Of a DNA stretch of 46,894 nucleotides, positions 34,360 through 43,321 are shown piece by piece. A model generated the notes under the pieces. It had not been told where the DNA came from, made no database searches, and worked only from the letters and a program-made list of their open reading frames with translations. The stretch is from an uncultured Fidelibacterota bacterium. Its GTDB lineage: Bacteria; Fidelibacterota; Marinisomatia; Marinisomatales; TCS55. A program made the translations under genes and the position numbers. Each line of letters begins with the position of its first letter. The stretch's first letter is position 1. Location: positions 1 through 46,894 of the forward strand of contig CAJVYU010000009.1 in assembly GCA_913009735.1 (NCBI GenBank), read 5' to 3'.

Positions 34360-35886
34360 TTACTTTTTCTTTTTTTTCTTTTTTCCGCCATTTTCTTCCT
34401 CTTCAGCCTGTACCGGAGCAACTGGTTCCGGTTCGGGCGGCGGAGTGTCGTCTTCCATCCATTCTTTTACAATTCGCGTGGCTGTATTTGGTTGACCGAC
34501 ACTCATGGATACAACCGCTTGTTTCATATCAGACACTTCACTTTGCAAAACTGCAGTGTCTTCTACAGGTGCAGGTGTTGGAGTTGGTTGAGCTTGGGTT
34601 TTCACCGTTTCGGTTTTACTTTTTTTTTTCCGCGGTCTGGGTGGATACATCCAAGGCGGAGGAAGTTGTTGCTGTTTTTGTTTATTTCCCATCATCATAA
34701 TGACAAGTACCACAACCAAAACAAGAACCAGGGCCCCCAGGAGAGAAACAAAAATAGTCATCATTGTAGATGAGCCGCCGCCCATACTACGATCAAGATC
34801 AGATTGAACCGCATCCAGCATCGCTAATTTTTCAGCAATTTGCGCATCCAGCGTCTCTTTCTCGCTTATTTTTTTACCCATGGTATTTTGAACCTGATCG
34901 ACTTCATCGTCAGAGACTTCAGAAGATGCTACCATAGATTTCAAATCTTCTATTTCTTTATTCAGAGCCTGCAGTTTTAAGGAATCACGTCTTAAAATAT
35001 CTCTTTTTTCAGATTGATACGCCCGATCTCTTGCAGCAGCTTCTAAGTTTGTGAGTTGCTGCTGGAAATACGATTTATCTTGTTCGCGCCGTTCAACTTC
35101 CTGTGCTTTATAGTTGTCCAGTTCCTCTTTCCAGTTCACAGAGCTGTCTCTTGATCGCCGTTGTTCCAGTGACTCCAGTTTTTCAGCAATATTTTTTAAT
35201 AAAATTTGTTCTGCTGTTTTTTCATCCCGCCGTTCTTTAAATGTTGCCGTCATGATACTCAAAGCATCGCCCCGAGCGCGATTGAAGCCCGACGAAACCA
35301 TGACCACCTGGCGAATGTTTTCGATAAGTTCCGGAGCAGCGCCTTCCTGCAGAATAATACTAATATCCAGTTTGGTAATTTTTGCTGTAGATGGCCGTTT
35401 ACTGGTCACTGTTCTTGATAATACTTTATTTTGGCCAGAGAGATTTAAAGGACTTGTGCTTTGAGTCGGAACGTTAAGATCCGTTTCGTTTACGATGGGA
35501 GATGATCTTCTTGCGTCTGATTCAAACTCAAATCCGGGGATTGGTAAACCGCTTGACATGCCGGAAGAACCTCGAGACGGAGCTTCTATTGATTGATTGA
35601 TTTTTGATGAAACATCTTCCAGCGCTTGACCTGCTATTGGTTGCGATCTTTCTCCCATAATAGTGATTTGTTCTTCTGTACCATCACTGATTTCAATATC
35701 AGCTTTAACATCAATAACGTATTTACGGTCATCAATTATTTTAGATAGAGCATCTGTTATACGTTGACGAAAATCATTTTCCACCATCAGCTTTTGGGCT
35801 AAATAACTATTGCCCTGCCCCCAGCTCACGCTAATGTAAAATGCTGCCAGTATAAATGATTTGCAATAAATGTTAACTTTTCTCAT
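34360..35886 (-). CDS. fliF: Reduced FliF-like ring protein with coiled coil and FliG-binding-like tail
   Basis: ATG 35886 has AAAGGA seven bases upstream and is preferred to an in-frame start at 35919. The 508-residue product has a signal peptide (1-23). A FliF RBM3/beta-collar region follows (about 39-215): RQRITDALSKIIDDRKYVID, a GLPIPGF loop, VLSRTVTSKRPSTAKI and the hallmark VSSGFNRARGDALSI. Next come a long coiled coil (about 220-368), one membrane helix (375-399), a basic/proline-rich linker and QPNTATRIVKEWMEDD (about 465-480). The last resembles the FliG-binding end of FliF. A poly-Lys C-terminus closes it. The first membrane helix and RBM1/RBM2 of flagellar FliF are absent. The topology would put the ring domain in the periplasm and the tail in the cytoplasm. 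Confidence 0.85.
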   Translation of the reverse strand: MRKVNIYCKSFILAAFYISVSWGQGNSYLAQKLMVENDFRQRITDALSKIIDDRKYVIDVKADIEISDGTEEQITIMGERSQPIAGQALEDVSSKINQSIEAPSRGSSGMSSGLPIPGFEFESDARRSSPIVNETDLNVPTQSTSPLNLSGQNKVLSRTVTSKRPSTAKITKLDISIILQEGAAPELIENIRQVVMVSSGFNRARGDALSIMTATFKERRDEKTAEQILLKNIAEKLESLEQRRSRDSSVNWKEELDNYKAQEVERREQDKSYFQQQLTNLEAAARDRAYQSEKRDILRRDSLKLQALNKEIEDLKSMVASSEVSDDEVDQVQNTMGKKISEKETLDAQIAEKLAMLDAVQSDLDRSMGGGSSTMMTIFVSLLGALVLVLVVVLVIMMMGNKQKQQQLPPPWMYPPRPRKKKSKTETVKTQAQPTPTPAPVEDTAVLQSEVSDMKQAVVSMSVGQPNTATRIVKEWMEDDTPPPEPEPVAPVQAEEEENGGKKKKKKK

Positions 35887-35930
35887 GATAGTTCCTTTGC
35901 TTATCGAAAAATTTCTCATAATTTATTTGG

Positions 35931-36722
35931 CTATGAATCGCTGTCGCTTTTTTGTTCACTGGTCCTGCTGTAAGATGGGGCCAAAAATGTAATTTCTACG
36001 CGCCTGTTTCGGGCTTTCTGTTGAGCTGTATTGTTATACTTCAGGATTATTTTTTGTGTGATCAGCTCATGAGACGCTCGATCCCGGGGGACATATTCGC
36101 CATAACCCACGGCTTCCAGTCGGATGGGGTTTACTCCCAGCCGAATTAATTCCCTAACAACAGCCGATGCCCTGGCCGTTGACAATTCCCAATTAGTCGG
36201 ATATTTTACTTGCAGCGCTTCAGGCGGTTGTTCATTGTCTGTATGTCCTTCAACGGCTATCTGGAAATAAGACTTTTTAATTGTGGGAACAATTTTAGTC
36301 AAAATATCCACAATCTGGGGCATTGTTTTTGCTGACCCGGATGCAAAGCTTATATCGGATGAAATACCAATGGTTACCCCTTTGGGTCCTGTCGAGACCT
36401 CAACGGGTGTCTCATTTGTTTCAGATTCCTTCTGCATTTCTTTTATCATGCTTTGAACTGCTTTTTTAACGTCAGACAGATTCATAGCCTGGCTATCTTT
36501 TTTTATTGTCTTACCAACCGATTTCCCCATTGCATCAGCCATTTCCTGCAATTTTACCGGGTCAATTGTTGATATAGCCGCCAGCAAAACAAAGAAAGCA
36601 AACAATAGCGTCATCATATCCGCAAAGGTAGCAAACCACCCCGGCAAGCCTTCTTCTACCTGGGACTTCCCTTTTTTGATACCTAATTTATATGCTTTCT
36701 TCTCTTTATATGATTTTGGCAT
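35931..36722 (-). CDS. motB: MotB-like stator protein with OmpA peptidoglycan-binding domain
   Basis: This 263-residue protein has a single helix (about 29-50), with the ion-carrying Asp35 in FADMMTLLFAFFVLL. It aligns with E. coli MotB Asp32. The periplasmic linker leads to an OmpA-like domain with FASGSAKT, VEGHTDNEQPP, NWELSTARASAVV, GYGEYVP and NRRVEITF, which binds peptidoglycan. This is the fixed part of an ion-driven stator. It follows motA by six bases and precedes the FliF-like gene. Confidence 0.95.
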   Translation of the reverse strand: MPKSYKEKKAYKLGIKKGKSQVEEGLPGWFATFADMMTLLFAFFVLLAAISTIDPVKLQEMADAMGKSVGKTIKKDSQAMNLSDVKKAVQSMIKEMQKESETNETPVEVSTGPKGVTIGISSDISFASGSAKTMPQIVDILTKIVPTIKKSYFQIAVEGHTDNEQPPEALQVKYPTNWELSTARASAVVRELIRLGVNPIRLEAVGYGEYVPRDRASHELITQKIILKYNNTAQQKARNRRVEITFLAPSYSRTSEQKSDSDS

Positions 36723-36728
36723 AAAAGG

Positions 36729-37511
36729 TTAATCTTCTTTTTTCCACTCCTTGGGAGGAATAAAGGAATTCAATTTTTCTCTCACTATTAACGGGTGCTT
36801 TTTTTGGTGTATCAACCGGGAACTCTCAACAAGCATCGCTTGTATTGTGCTGGTAAAACTGATACGAGAATTGATTTTTTCACCCATTGGAAGGAAAAAT
36901 AAATTTGCGAATACAGCACCGTAAAATGTCGTGATCAACGCTGCAGACATCCCGGGTCCCAGCGCATCTGCTCCACCTTCTCCGCCAAAACCTGCCAACA
37001 TAATCACCAAACCAATCAATGTTCCAATCATTCCCCATGCCGGCGCCATCGTGCCCATGGATTTAAACAAACCTGCTTGTGTTTTTTCGCGAATTTCCCG
37101 GTACTCAATTCGCGTTTCCAGTATATCGGTCAGCTCGTCAAGAGAATAACCGTCAACAACCATTTGAACTCCATCTCTAAAAAAGGGATTTTTGGCACTA
37201 TCTACAGCTTTTTCGAGTTCTGCGGTTCCTTTTCGTGCAACTTCTGCCATATCAACAGCATCTTCAACAACGTCGCCCAGTTCCAGGGTTCCCCCTTTAA
37301 AAACAGCTCCCATGGCCGCTCCCAGTTGAAGCACATCTTTTAGCGGAAAAGCAACCGAGACCGATGCAACCATGCCTCCGAAAACAATAGCAAAGCTTGA
37401 AGGCGAAACAAATCCGGCCATACTGGCATTCGCTGCTGAAGCTGCAAGAAAAATTCCACCATAGATTGAGCCTAAACCAAGTACAATACCTATAAGGGTT
37501 GCAATATCCAT
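36729..37511 (-). CDS. motA: MotA-like stator channel protein
   Basis: This 260-residue protein has four helices (about 3-24, 35-56, 155-175 and 187-209). The large cytoplasmic loop carries ARKGTAELE (Arg93 and Glu100), near-equivalent to the FliG-contacting Arg90/Glu98 of E. coli but one residue closer together. MAPAWGMIGTLIGL (with Pro157) and LITTFYGAVFANLFFLPMGEKI are the channel-lining signatures. It is a true MotA rather than ExbB by length and loop. It lies four bases after the barrel-TPR gene, inside the same operon. Confidence 0.95.
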   Translation of the reverse strand: MDIATLIGIVLGLGSIYGGIFLAASAANASMAGFVSPSSFAIVFGGMVASVSVAFPLKDVLQLGAAMGAVFKGGTLELGDVVEDAVDMAEVARKGTAELEKAVDSAKNPFFRDGVQMVVDGYSLDELTDILETRIEYREIREKTQAGLFKSMGTMAPAWGMIGTLIGLVIMLAGFGGEGGADALGPGMSAALITTFYGAVFANLFFLPMGEKINSRISFTSTIQAMLVESSRLIHQKKHPLIVREKLNSFIPPKEWKKED

Positions 37512-37515
37512 ATAT

Positions 37516-38889
37516 TTACTCCTCTACTACACTCGTCGATTTTAAACGGTTTTCATGCAGGGCTTTTAAAATGTTTCGTACATCATCATATTCAGGATCC
37601 ATACGCAATGCTAAATTCCAATTAATAGTTGCTCTCTGAATATCTCCAAGTTTGTAGTATATAGATCCTCGCCTGGCATAAGCCAGCGCTATATTAGGAT
37701 TCATATCCAAAGCAGATTCCACCTCTTGTAAAGCAGCTCTATAATCTCCTGAGTAAAAATACCGTAATGATCGGGACAGGTGTCTCATGGCCCCATTCAT
37801 ATTTTTTTCATCTACATTACGATTTAATTTCATCGCTAACAGTGAATCTTCTAAAAATTGAGATTGTTGCTGGATCGATGCCAATTGAACCATCATGTTA
37901 CGCATTTCGTTTTTCAACATTTTCATGGAGTCCCGAACGGTATGTACAGCAAAATCAGCCAGTGCTAATGTTGAATCCGAAGAGGAAGAGAGCGACTCAT
38001 ATTGACCGGTTCCCGGAAGCTTTAATTGTGTTTCCGGAAAAGGCGAAGGAGCGCCTGATCCCCTGGTCAGAGAACGTCCACCGGCTCTGGGCACTACCAT
38101 ATCAAAACCGAGAGTAATCCCGGGATGTCCTTTCCAATAACGCGATTTCCAATCCGGTAGTTTTTCTATGTGGGTGAATCCTAGGTTCAGGCGATAATCC
38201 GAGGTAAGGGGGATGCGGAGTCCCACATTGATGCCTGTTCCGTCAAATTCACCCACAAGATCGATGCCACCCCATTTTTCTAAATATGGAGTGTTCATAA
38301 TTAATCCCATAAAAACACCGGCTTTTGTTCCGCTTGAATCGTTACTACTGATTGAATCAGCGGCGGCGAAACCTCCTGAACCAAAGCCCATGAATGTATT
38401 TAAATAATATTTCCCGAGATTTTTCTCGCTGCTCACTACCGCAAAAAATGACAATTCTTCAGGGTTGAGACTTAAACCTCCTCCGCTGCCGTTTTCAGAA
38501 TTTTGAAATACGATGTCCTGTAAGCCGATGGACAGGGAAATATTATTATAGGTATATACTCTTTGTTGTAAATGAAACCCGAATTCTACGGGCGGAGTGT
38601 AGCTGGTCGCTCCCAACAAAGCGAGAGCCGTTGTATCTGCGGTTTGCACAGATGAAAAACCAAATGTAAAGTTTCTTCCCAGTTCCATATCAAAATAAAT
38701 ACCCTGGGCGGAATTAAAGGGATCGAAATTGTGCAATTCTGCTCCAAAACCGGTACGAAATAAATAAGGTGCTTTTTGAACACTTGACGTGGGGATTTTC
38801 ATCATAAGACCCGGGCGTGTGTACGCCACCCGTGAAGCGCCGAAGGATACGGATGTTATCAACAATAATACTGTCAAATATTTTCTCAC
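37516..38889 (-). CDS. Outer-membrane barrel protein with C-terminal coiled coil and TPRs
   Basis: This 457-residue protein has a signal peptide (MRKYLTVLLLITSVSFG). A beta-rich, aromatic- and glycine-rich region follows (about 19-270), like an outer-membrane barrel, and then a Ser/Pro linker. A short coiled coil (about 310-345) and two TPR-like repeats (about 358-435, such as FYSGDYRAALQEVESALDMNPNIA) complete it. I know no named family with this order. It overlaps the CpoB-like gene by 4 bp and is four bases from motA. It could be the outer-membrane anchor or the output end of the motor encoded with it. Confidence 0.8.
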   Translation of the reverse strand: MRKYLTVLLLITSVSFGASRVAYTRPGLMMKIPTSSVQKAPYLFRTGFGAELHNFDPFNSAQGIYFDMELGRNFTFGFSSVQTADTTALALLGATSYTPPVEFGFHLQQRVYTYNNISLSIGLQDIVFQNSENGSGGGLSLNPEELSFFAVVSSEKNLGKYYLNTFMGFGSGGFAAADSISSNDSSGTKAGVFMGLIMNTPYLEKWGGIDLVGEFDGTGINVGLRIPLTSDYRLNLGFTHIEKLPDWKSRYWKGHPGITLGFDMVVPRAGGRSLTRGSGAPSPFPETQLKLPGTGQYESLSSSSDSTLALADFAVHTVRDSMKMLKNEMRNMMVQLASIQQQSQFLEDSLLAMKLNRNVDEKNMNGAMRHLSRSLRYFYSGDYRAALQEVESALDMNPNIALAYARRGSIYYKLGDIQRATINWNLALRMDPEYDDVRNILKALHENRLKSTSVVEE

Positions 38890-39779
38890 TGTAAGGTCAT
38901 CTCCGCTCGTTTTAGTTCCATACTTGCCAGGCGAGTATATTCACTGTTTGGATACTCGTTCACGACCCGGACAAACGCTTGCATCGCTAAATCCAAACGA
39001 CCCATTTTTTTATGGAGGAGCCCTTTTTTCACCAGGGCATCATCGATACGATATGAATTATTATTTTCCAATAATTTGTTTATTGCATCAAGCGCTTTCT
39101 GATAATCATGGACTTGTTGGTACGCGTCTGCTGTCCAATACATTACATTATCAGCAACCTCCATTGATGCCAGTTCCAGGTGTAACTTAGCAAAATATCC
39201 CAAAGCAGATATAAAATCTTCTCTCTGATATGCAAAAACGCCGGCCATGTATGTCCGCTGATTAAAGGTATTATTTGGTGGAAGGGGTTCAATCTGAATA
39301 CTGTTTACTTCAGGCAATGAAACAATGGATATGTCATTTTCCAATTGAGGCTCCGGTAAAGCAATCATTACCATTGGCTCTTCGGGTTTATCCATTACCG
39401 GTTGATAGAGCGTAAGCATTGTTTTCAACTCCCGGTTTTCAATTCTCAAAGCCATTAATTCTTTTTTAAATGTTGTTTCCATATCAGAAATACGGACATT
39501 AATTCTCTCGATCGCGCTCAACAATTCCCCGGAAGCGGCCATATATACCGATCCGCTGTGAACCTTTTTAATTCTAAAATTTACTTCCTCAGACGGAGTT
39601 TTTATCAACCGGGAATATGTTTCCTGGCCCGTTTCAGGCTCAATAACAATGCCGAGATCCAGTAAAAATATTTCAGAAAGCGAGGATGATGACGGCTGTT
39701 GAGCAACCAGGGGAACAGCAAATAAGATTGCGATACCTATATAAGAAAAAAGGGGGCGGGGAAAATTTAACACCGTCAT
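38886..39779 (-). CDS. CpoB/YbgF-like periplasmic coiled-coil TPR protein
   Basis: The start ATG 39779 overlaps the preceding stop (TAATG) and has GGGAGG ten bases upstream. An in-frame TTG at 39797 lies inside that ribosome site and is rejected. The 297-residue product has a signal segment (FSYIGIAILFAVPLVAQ) and a coiled coil around the AIERINVRISDMETTFKKE stretch. It ends in three TPR-like repeats (YQREDFISALGYFAKL, VHDYQKALDAINKLL, MGRLDLAMQAFVRV). This layout is that of CpoB, which links Tol-Pal to cell-wall synthesis. Here it accompanies a MotAB motor instead of TolQRA. Confidence 0.82.
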   Translation of the reverse strand: MTVLNFPRPLFSYIGIAILFAVPLVAQQPSSSSLSEIFLLDLGIVIEPETGQETYSRLIKTPSEEVNFRIKKVHSGSVYMAASGELLSAIERINVRISDMETTFKKELMALRIENRELKTMLTLYQPVMDKPEEPMVMIALPEPQLENDISIVSLPEVNSIQIEPLPPNNTFNQRTYMAGVFAYQREDFISALGYFAKLHLELASMEVADNVMYWTADAYQQVHDYQKALDAINKLLENNNSYRIDDALVKKGLLHKKMGRLDLAMQAFVRVVNEYPNSEYTRLASMELKRAEMTLQ

Positions 39780-40942
39780 TATTCGTATTCCTCCCAATCA
39801 ATAACATAGGAATATCCAATAAAGGAACCAAAGTCATTGGGGATAAACAGCTCAAAAGCGCCGACCGAACCCGGCAAAAGTGTTGCATCGGTAGTAATTC
39901 CAGAATCGAAGGTGTGGTATGTTCCGCGAATAAATGTAGTGAGCGTTTTAGTTTCCCCGCTCCAGTTTTTACGAAAAACAAAGTCAACTTTCACAAAATC
40001 AGCTCTTCGCCCGCCAATATTTTTAACTTCGCCGGTAAATATAATTGCTCCCTGATTGTCTTTGCGCTCACTAATGTTTCCAACCAATACACAGTTTGCA
40101 GAATATCTTTTACTCGCCGCACGGCTGAGTGGATCAGCAGAGGTATATTTGGGCTCTGCCAGTTTTGGCATCGGCGGCGGGGAGTAGCTGTCCCGGATCT
40201 GTTCAGGTACATATTCCTGTGTTTCTTCTGTTACAACATTATCAATAACCCGTACCACATTTTTCCGTTCAATAATCAGATAACCAACTAATGTTTCTAT
40301 TTTAAGGGTTTCTTCGTCTTGGTAAACGATTTTCCCAAAAACAGTGCTGCCGTTTTGTAAAATAATTTCCTTAGAGTAAATAGCCAGAGGATTGATCCAC
40401 ATTTTACTTAACGCTTTGAGATCCTCCATTTCAGAGTTCAAGTTTTTGATTTCAGCGCCCAATTTTTTTAGTTCAAAACTGAGTTCGGTTGCCACGTATT
40501 CCTGAGAGCTTCCGGATTCAGTTGCTTCGTCCGGTATGGTTATTTCACCGCGGCCTCCTTCAGGCGCCTTTTCTTTTTTAACTTCTGTATTATTTAACAA
40601 TAAGACCAATTCGATGTTTTTTACATCGTCATCGGTAATAGTAATGGGGGTATTTACTTTTCCTTTAGCGCCGCCATCCACATCCAGAGCATAGTCGCCG
40701 GGAAGGACGTCTTTAAATTTGAAACTTCCGCCACCCATTCCCATGCGCGGTTTTGACGCGTTGGTTCGCTGATATTCAATGCCGTCTGCCGTGAGCAACA
40801 AAACCGTAACGCCGCCAACTTTTTTATTATCCGCATCGACGACGGTACCGCTTACATTGTAATCTTTCGCAAAAAGAATCGTGTTATATGAAATAAGAAA
40901 TAGGCTAAAAATAGCATATCTTATTAGCGATTTTTTATTCAT
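39779..40942 (-). CDS. Secreted protein with carboxypeptidase-regulatory-like domain
   Basis: This 387-residue protein has a signal peptide (residues 1-25). An Ig-like carboxypeptidase-regulatory domain lies at about 27-112 (YNVSGTVVDADNKKVGGVTV, LPGDYALDVDGG). A coiled-coil segment (ELSFELKKLGAEIKNLNSEM) and a beta-rich part (EIILQNGSTVFGKIVYQDEE) follow. The C-terminal FxLYD-like domain is FTGEVKNIGGRRADFVKVDF. It leads the motor-like operon and may be a periplasmic or surface scaffold. Its function is not known. The 149-bp gap upstream is the only room for the operon promoter. Confidence 0.82.
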   Translation of the reverse strand: MNKKSLIRYAIFSLFLISYNTILFAKDYNVSGTVVDADNKKVGGVTVLLLTADGIEYQRTNASKPRMGMGGGSFKFKDVLPGDYALDVDGGAKGKVNTPITITDDDVKNIELVLLLNNTEVKKEKAPEGGRGEITIPDEATESGSSQEYVATELSFELKKLGAEIKNLNSEMEDLKALSKMWINPLAIYSKEIILQNGSTVFGKIVYQDEETLKIETLVGYLIIERKNVVRVIDNVVTEETQEYVPEQIRDSYSPPPMPKLAEPKYTSADPLSRAASKRYSANCVLVGNISERKDNQGAIIFTGEVKNIGGRRADFVKVDFVFRKNWSGETKTLTTFIRGTYHTFDSGITTDATLLPGSVGAFELFIPNDFGSFIGYSYVIDWEEYE

Positions 40943-41091
40943 TTACTTACCTCGGTTAAAGAATATCAAAGGCTAATGTCTACCTTGGACGGACAAGTTT
41001 ACTTCCATCTTTTATCAAGTGTCAAGCAGAAATGTAGGAAGATAATTACCGAGAATAAATTGACAAAAACCGTTGAATATTTTCCGCAACA

Positions 41092-42603
41092 TTATATTGG
41101 ATAAATGTTACTGTATTTATTTTGGAGGTAAGAAATAAACGGTTTGGCTGTAAGACTTTCCCTCGACAGAGATCGAATTATTTCTTTGGCAGTTTGTTTT
41201 CTACCCACGTGGTGTATATTGTTTTTAAGCCATTTGCGCAAAGGAGAAAATTCTCCATTGCGGATATTATTTATTAAATCCGGCATTTCTTCATTCGCCT
41301 TATTAAACATTATAATATTATACAGATTGCCTAAAGCATATGTGGGGAAATATCCAAAGCTGCCATGAGACCAATGAACATCCTGTAAAATACCAACCGT
41401 ATCGGTTTCGGGCCGGATGCCTAAATACTCATCCATTTTATCATTCCAAATACCCGGCAGGGCAGCAACCTCAACTTTTTCATTAATGATCATTTGTTCA
41501 ATTTCAAAGCGCAGCATTATATGCAGGTTATATGTCATTTCATCGGCATCAACACGAATATAGCCTGGCTTTACAGTGTTGATGGACAGATAAAACTCAT
41601 CCAGCGAAACAGTTGATAAATTTTCAGGGAACACTTTTTGAAGCTTTGGAAAATAATATTCCCAAAAAGGCTTACTTAATCCCACCAAGTTTTCCCAAAG
41701 ACGCGACTGGCTTTCATGAATTCCATATGAAATGGCTTCACAAAACGGCGTTCCATACCACTCTTGGTCTAGTCCTTGTTCATAAAGAGCATGGCCGCCC
41801 TCATGTATAGACCCTGTTAAACAATCCATTAAATTGTTTTCATTAATACGAGTTGTAATTCTTACATCGGTGGGATGAAATTCTGTGGTAAAAGGATGAA
41901 CGGCCTTATCCTGTCTGCCGCAATTAAAATCATAACCCATATCTTTTAAAATGACTTCCGAAAATTCCCATTGCTTTTTTGCGTCATAATGCTGTTGGAG
42001 AATCTCTCGCTTCGTATCCACGCCGGATTCTTGAATCGCTTTAATCATTGGGACCAATTCCGTTTTGAGCTCACTGAATAATTGTTGTACATCTGCCGTT
42101 GTTACTCCCGGCTCATACTGGTCAAGGAGAGTGTCGTATGGAATATTCTTGTTACCCAGATAACTGATTTCCTTATGCTTCAGGGCAATAATTTTTTCCA
42201 AATGCGGGGCAAATAAACTAAAGTCATTCTTTTCTCTCGCTTCAACCCAAACAGGCTGAGCGAATGATGCCGTTCGCGATAATTCTTCTACAAATTCTTT
42301 TGGCAAAGCAGCCGCCCTGTGATAATCCTTCCAAATTTCATAAGCCAATCGTTCTGTTTGGTTATCCAAACCATTAAGCGATTTTCCGGAATCCAGATCA
42401 ACAAGTTCTCCCAACGGTTTAGAGACGCCTTCTCCAATAAATCTTTCATGGGCCATTGCTTCGAGCATAGCCACTTGCCGGGCTCTGGCTTTTATGCCCC
42501 CTTTTGGCATATATGTTTCCATATCCCAATACAATAAATTGATAGCACCTTTTAGGTCTTTGATTTGTTTTAATTCATTTCTCAACGTATCAACGGGGGT
42601 CAT
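41092..42603 (-). CDS. M32 family metallocarboxypeptidase (Taq type)
   Basis: This cytoplasmic zinc carboxypeptidase removes C-terminal residues from peptides. The 503-residue protein has the HEGGH zinc motif (His267, Glu268, His271). It also has the family signatures HPTDVRITTR just before it, GIHESQSRLWEN after it, and GYIRVDADEMTYNLHIMLRFEIE further on. The length agrees with the Thermus enzyme. It begins nine bases after a TPR lipoprotein gene. Confidence 0.96.
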   Translation of the reverse strand: MTPVDTLRNELKQIKDLKGAINLLYWDMETYMPKGGIKARARQVAMLEAMAHERFIGEGVSKPLGELVDLDSGKSLNGLDNQTERLAYEIWKDYHRAAALPKEFVEELSRTASFAQPVWVEAREKNDFSLFAPHLEKIIALKHKEISYLGNKNIPYDTLLDQYEPGVTTADVQQLFSELKTELVPMIKAIQESGVDTKREILQQHYDAKKQWEFSEVILKDMGYDFNCGRQDKAVHPFTTEFHPTDVRITTRINENNLMDCLTGSIHEGGHALYEQGLDQEWYGTPFCEAISYGIHESQSRLWENLVGLSKPFWEYYFPKLQKVFPENLSTVSLDEFYLSINTVKPGYIRVDADEMTYNLHIMLRFEIEQMIINEKVEVAALPGIWNDKMDEYLGIRPETDTVGILQDVHWSHGSFGYFPTYALGNLYNIIMFNKANEEMPDLINNIRNGEFSPLRKWLKNNIHHVGRKQTAKEIIRSLSRESLTAKPFISYLQNKYSNIYPI

Positions 42604-42612
42604 CTTTATCTC

Positions 42613-43269
42613 CTATTTCCAGAATTCTTCATATATTTTTTGTTGTTTTTTGACAGCGGCTAATCTCTTATGGGCGTCTTGTTTCAAGGCCTCTGGAAGG
42701 GTCAGGTTTAAGGCTTTTTCATATGCTTCAATAATGAGCTCAAAATCGCCATCATCTTTTTTCTCATACGCTCGCCCCATCCAATAGTGGGGTTCGCCAT
42801 TATCGGGATCGTAATATGATGCTTTTCCAAATTGTTCCATCGAATCCCATAAAGCTGATTTATTTCCTTTTTTAAACAGAAGATGGCCTTCGATCATTGC
42901 CAAACCGTATTTTGCTTGTTTGTTTTTATTATCTAACAGCAGTGATTCATTAAATTGCTTTTTGGCTTTATCAAAATCGTTTGTTTTTAATGCAATATTC
43001 CCCAGATTATTGTACGCATTGATCAGGGCCGTTCTTGCCTCTTCTGAAACAGATTTCCCGGTAAGCAATTCGCTTTTCCTTGCGATGACAGCCTCCGGAT
43101 CGGTTTCTGCAAGTTCAACAACCGTTGGCGCGCAACTTGTCAACCAATAGCAAATAAATGGGAATATATATATAGGTGCATATTTAAGCAATGGGCCCGG
43201 AAGATATTTTGCCTTATTGGGAATCATCTCTTTAAACAGATGATTGTTTTGGGTGCGTTGTTTCGTCAA
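42613..43269 (-). CDS. TPR-repeat lipoprotein
   Basis: The product is up to 218 residues. A hydrophobic stretch ending in the lipobox WLTSC marks an envelope lipoprotein. From about residue 70, TPR repeats follow (NLGNIALKTNDFDKAKKQFNESL, PHYWMGRAYEKKDDGDFELIIEAYEKAL). The start is uncertain: TTG 43269 or ATG 43227, which gives a shorter and more typical signal. It is close upstream of the M32 gene. No specific function is recognised. Confidence 0.8.
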   Translation of the reverse strand: MTKQRTQNNHLFKEMIPNKAKYLPGPLLKYAPIYIFPFICYWLTSCAPTVVELAETDPEAVIARKSELLTGKSVSEEARTALINAYNNLGNIALKTNDFDKAKKQFNESLLLDNKNKQAKYGLAMIEGHLLFKKGNKSALWDSMEQFGKASYYDPDNGEPHYWMGRAYEKKDDGDFELIIEAYEKALNLTLPEALKQDAHKRLAAVKKQQKIYEEFWK

Positions 43270-43321
43270 AATAAAATTCTTTTAAGTGTTAATTTACATC
43301 TTACGTCATAAATGATTCAAT

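Noticed and set aside
33418-36722. An ordinary flagellar operon
   Set aside because: FliF is reduced, FliG is altered, and no export, hook, filament or switch genes accompany them in the window. The neighbours are envelope proteins.
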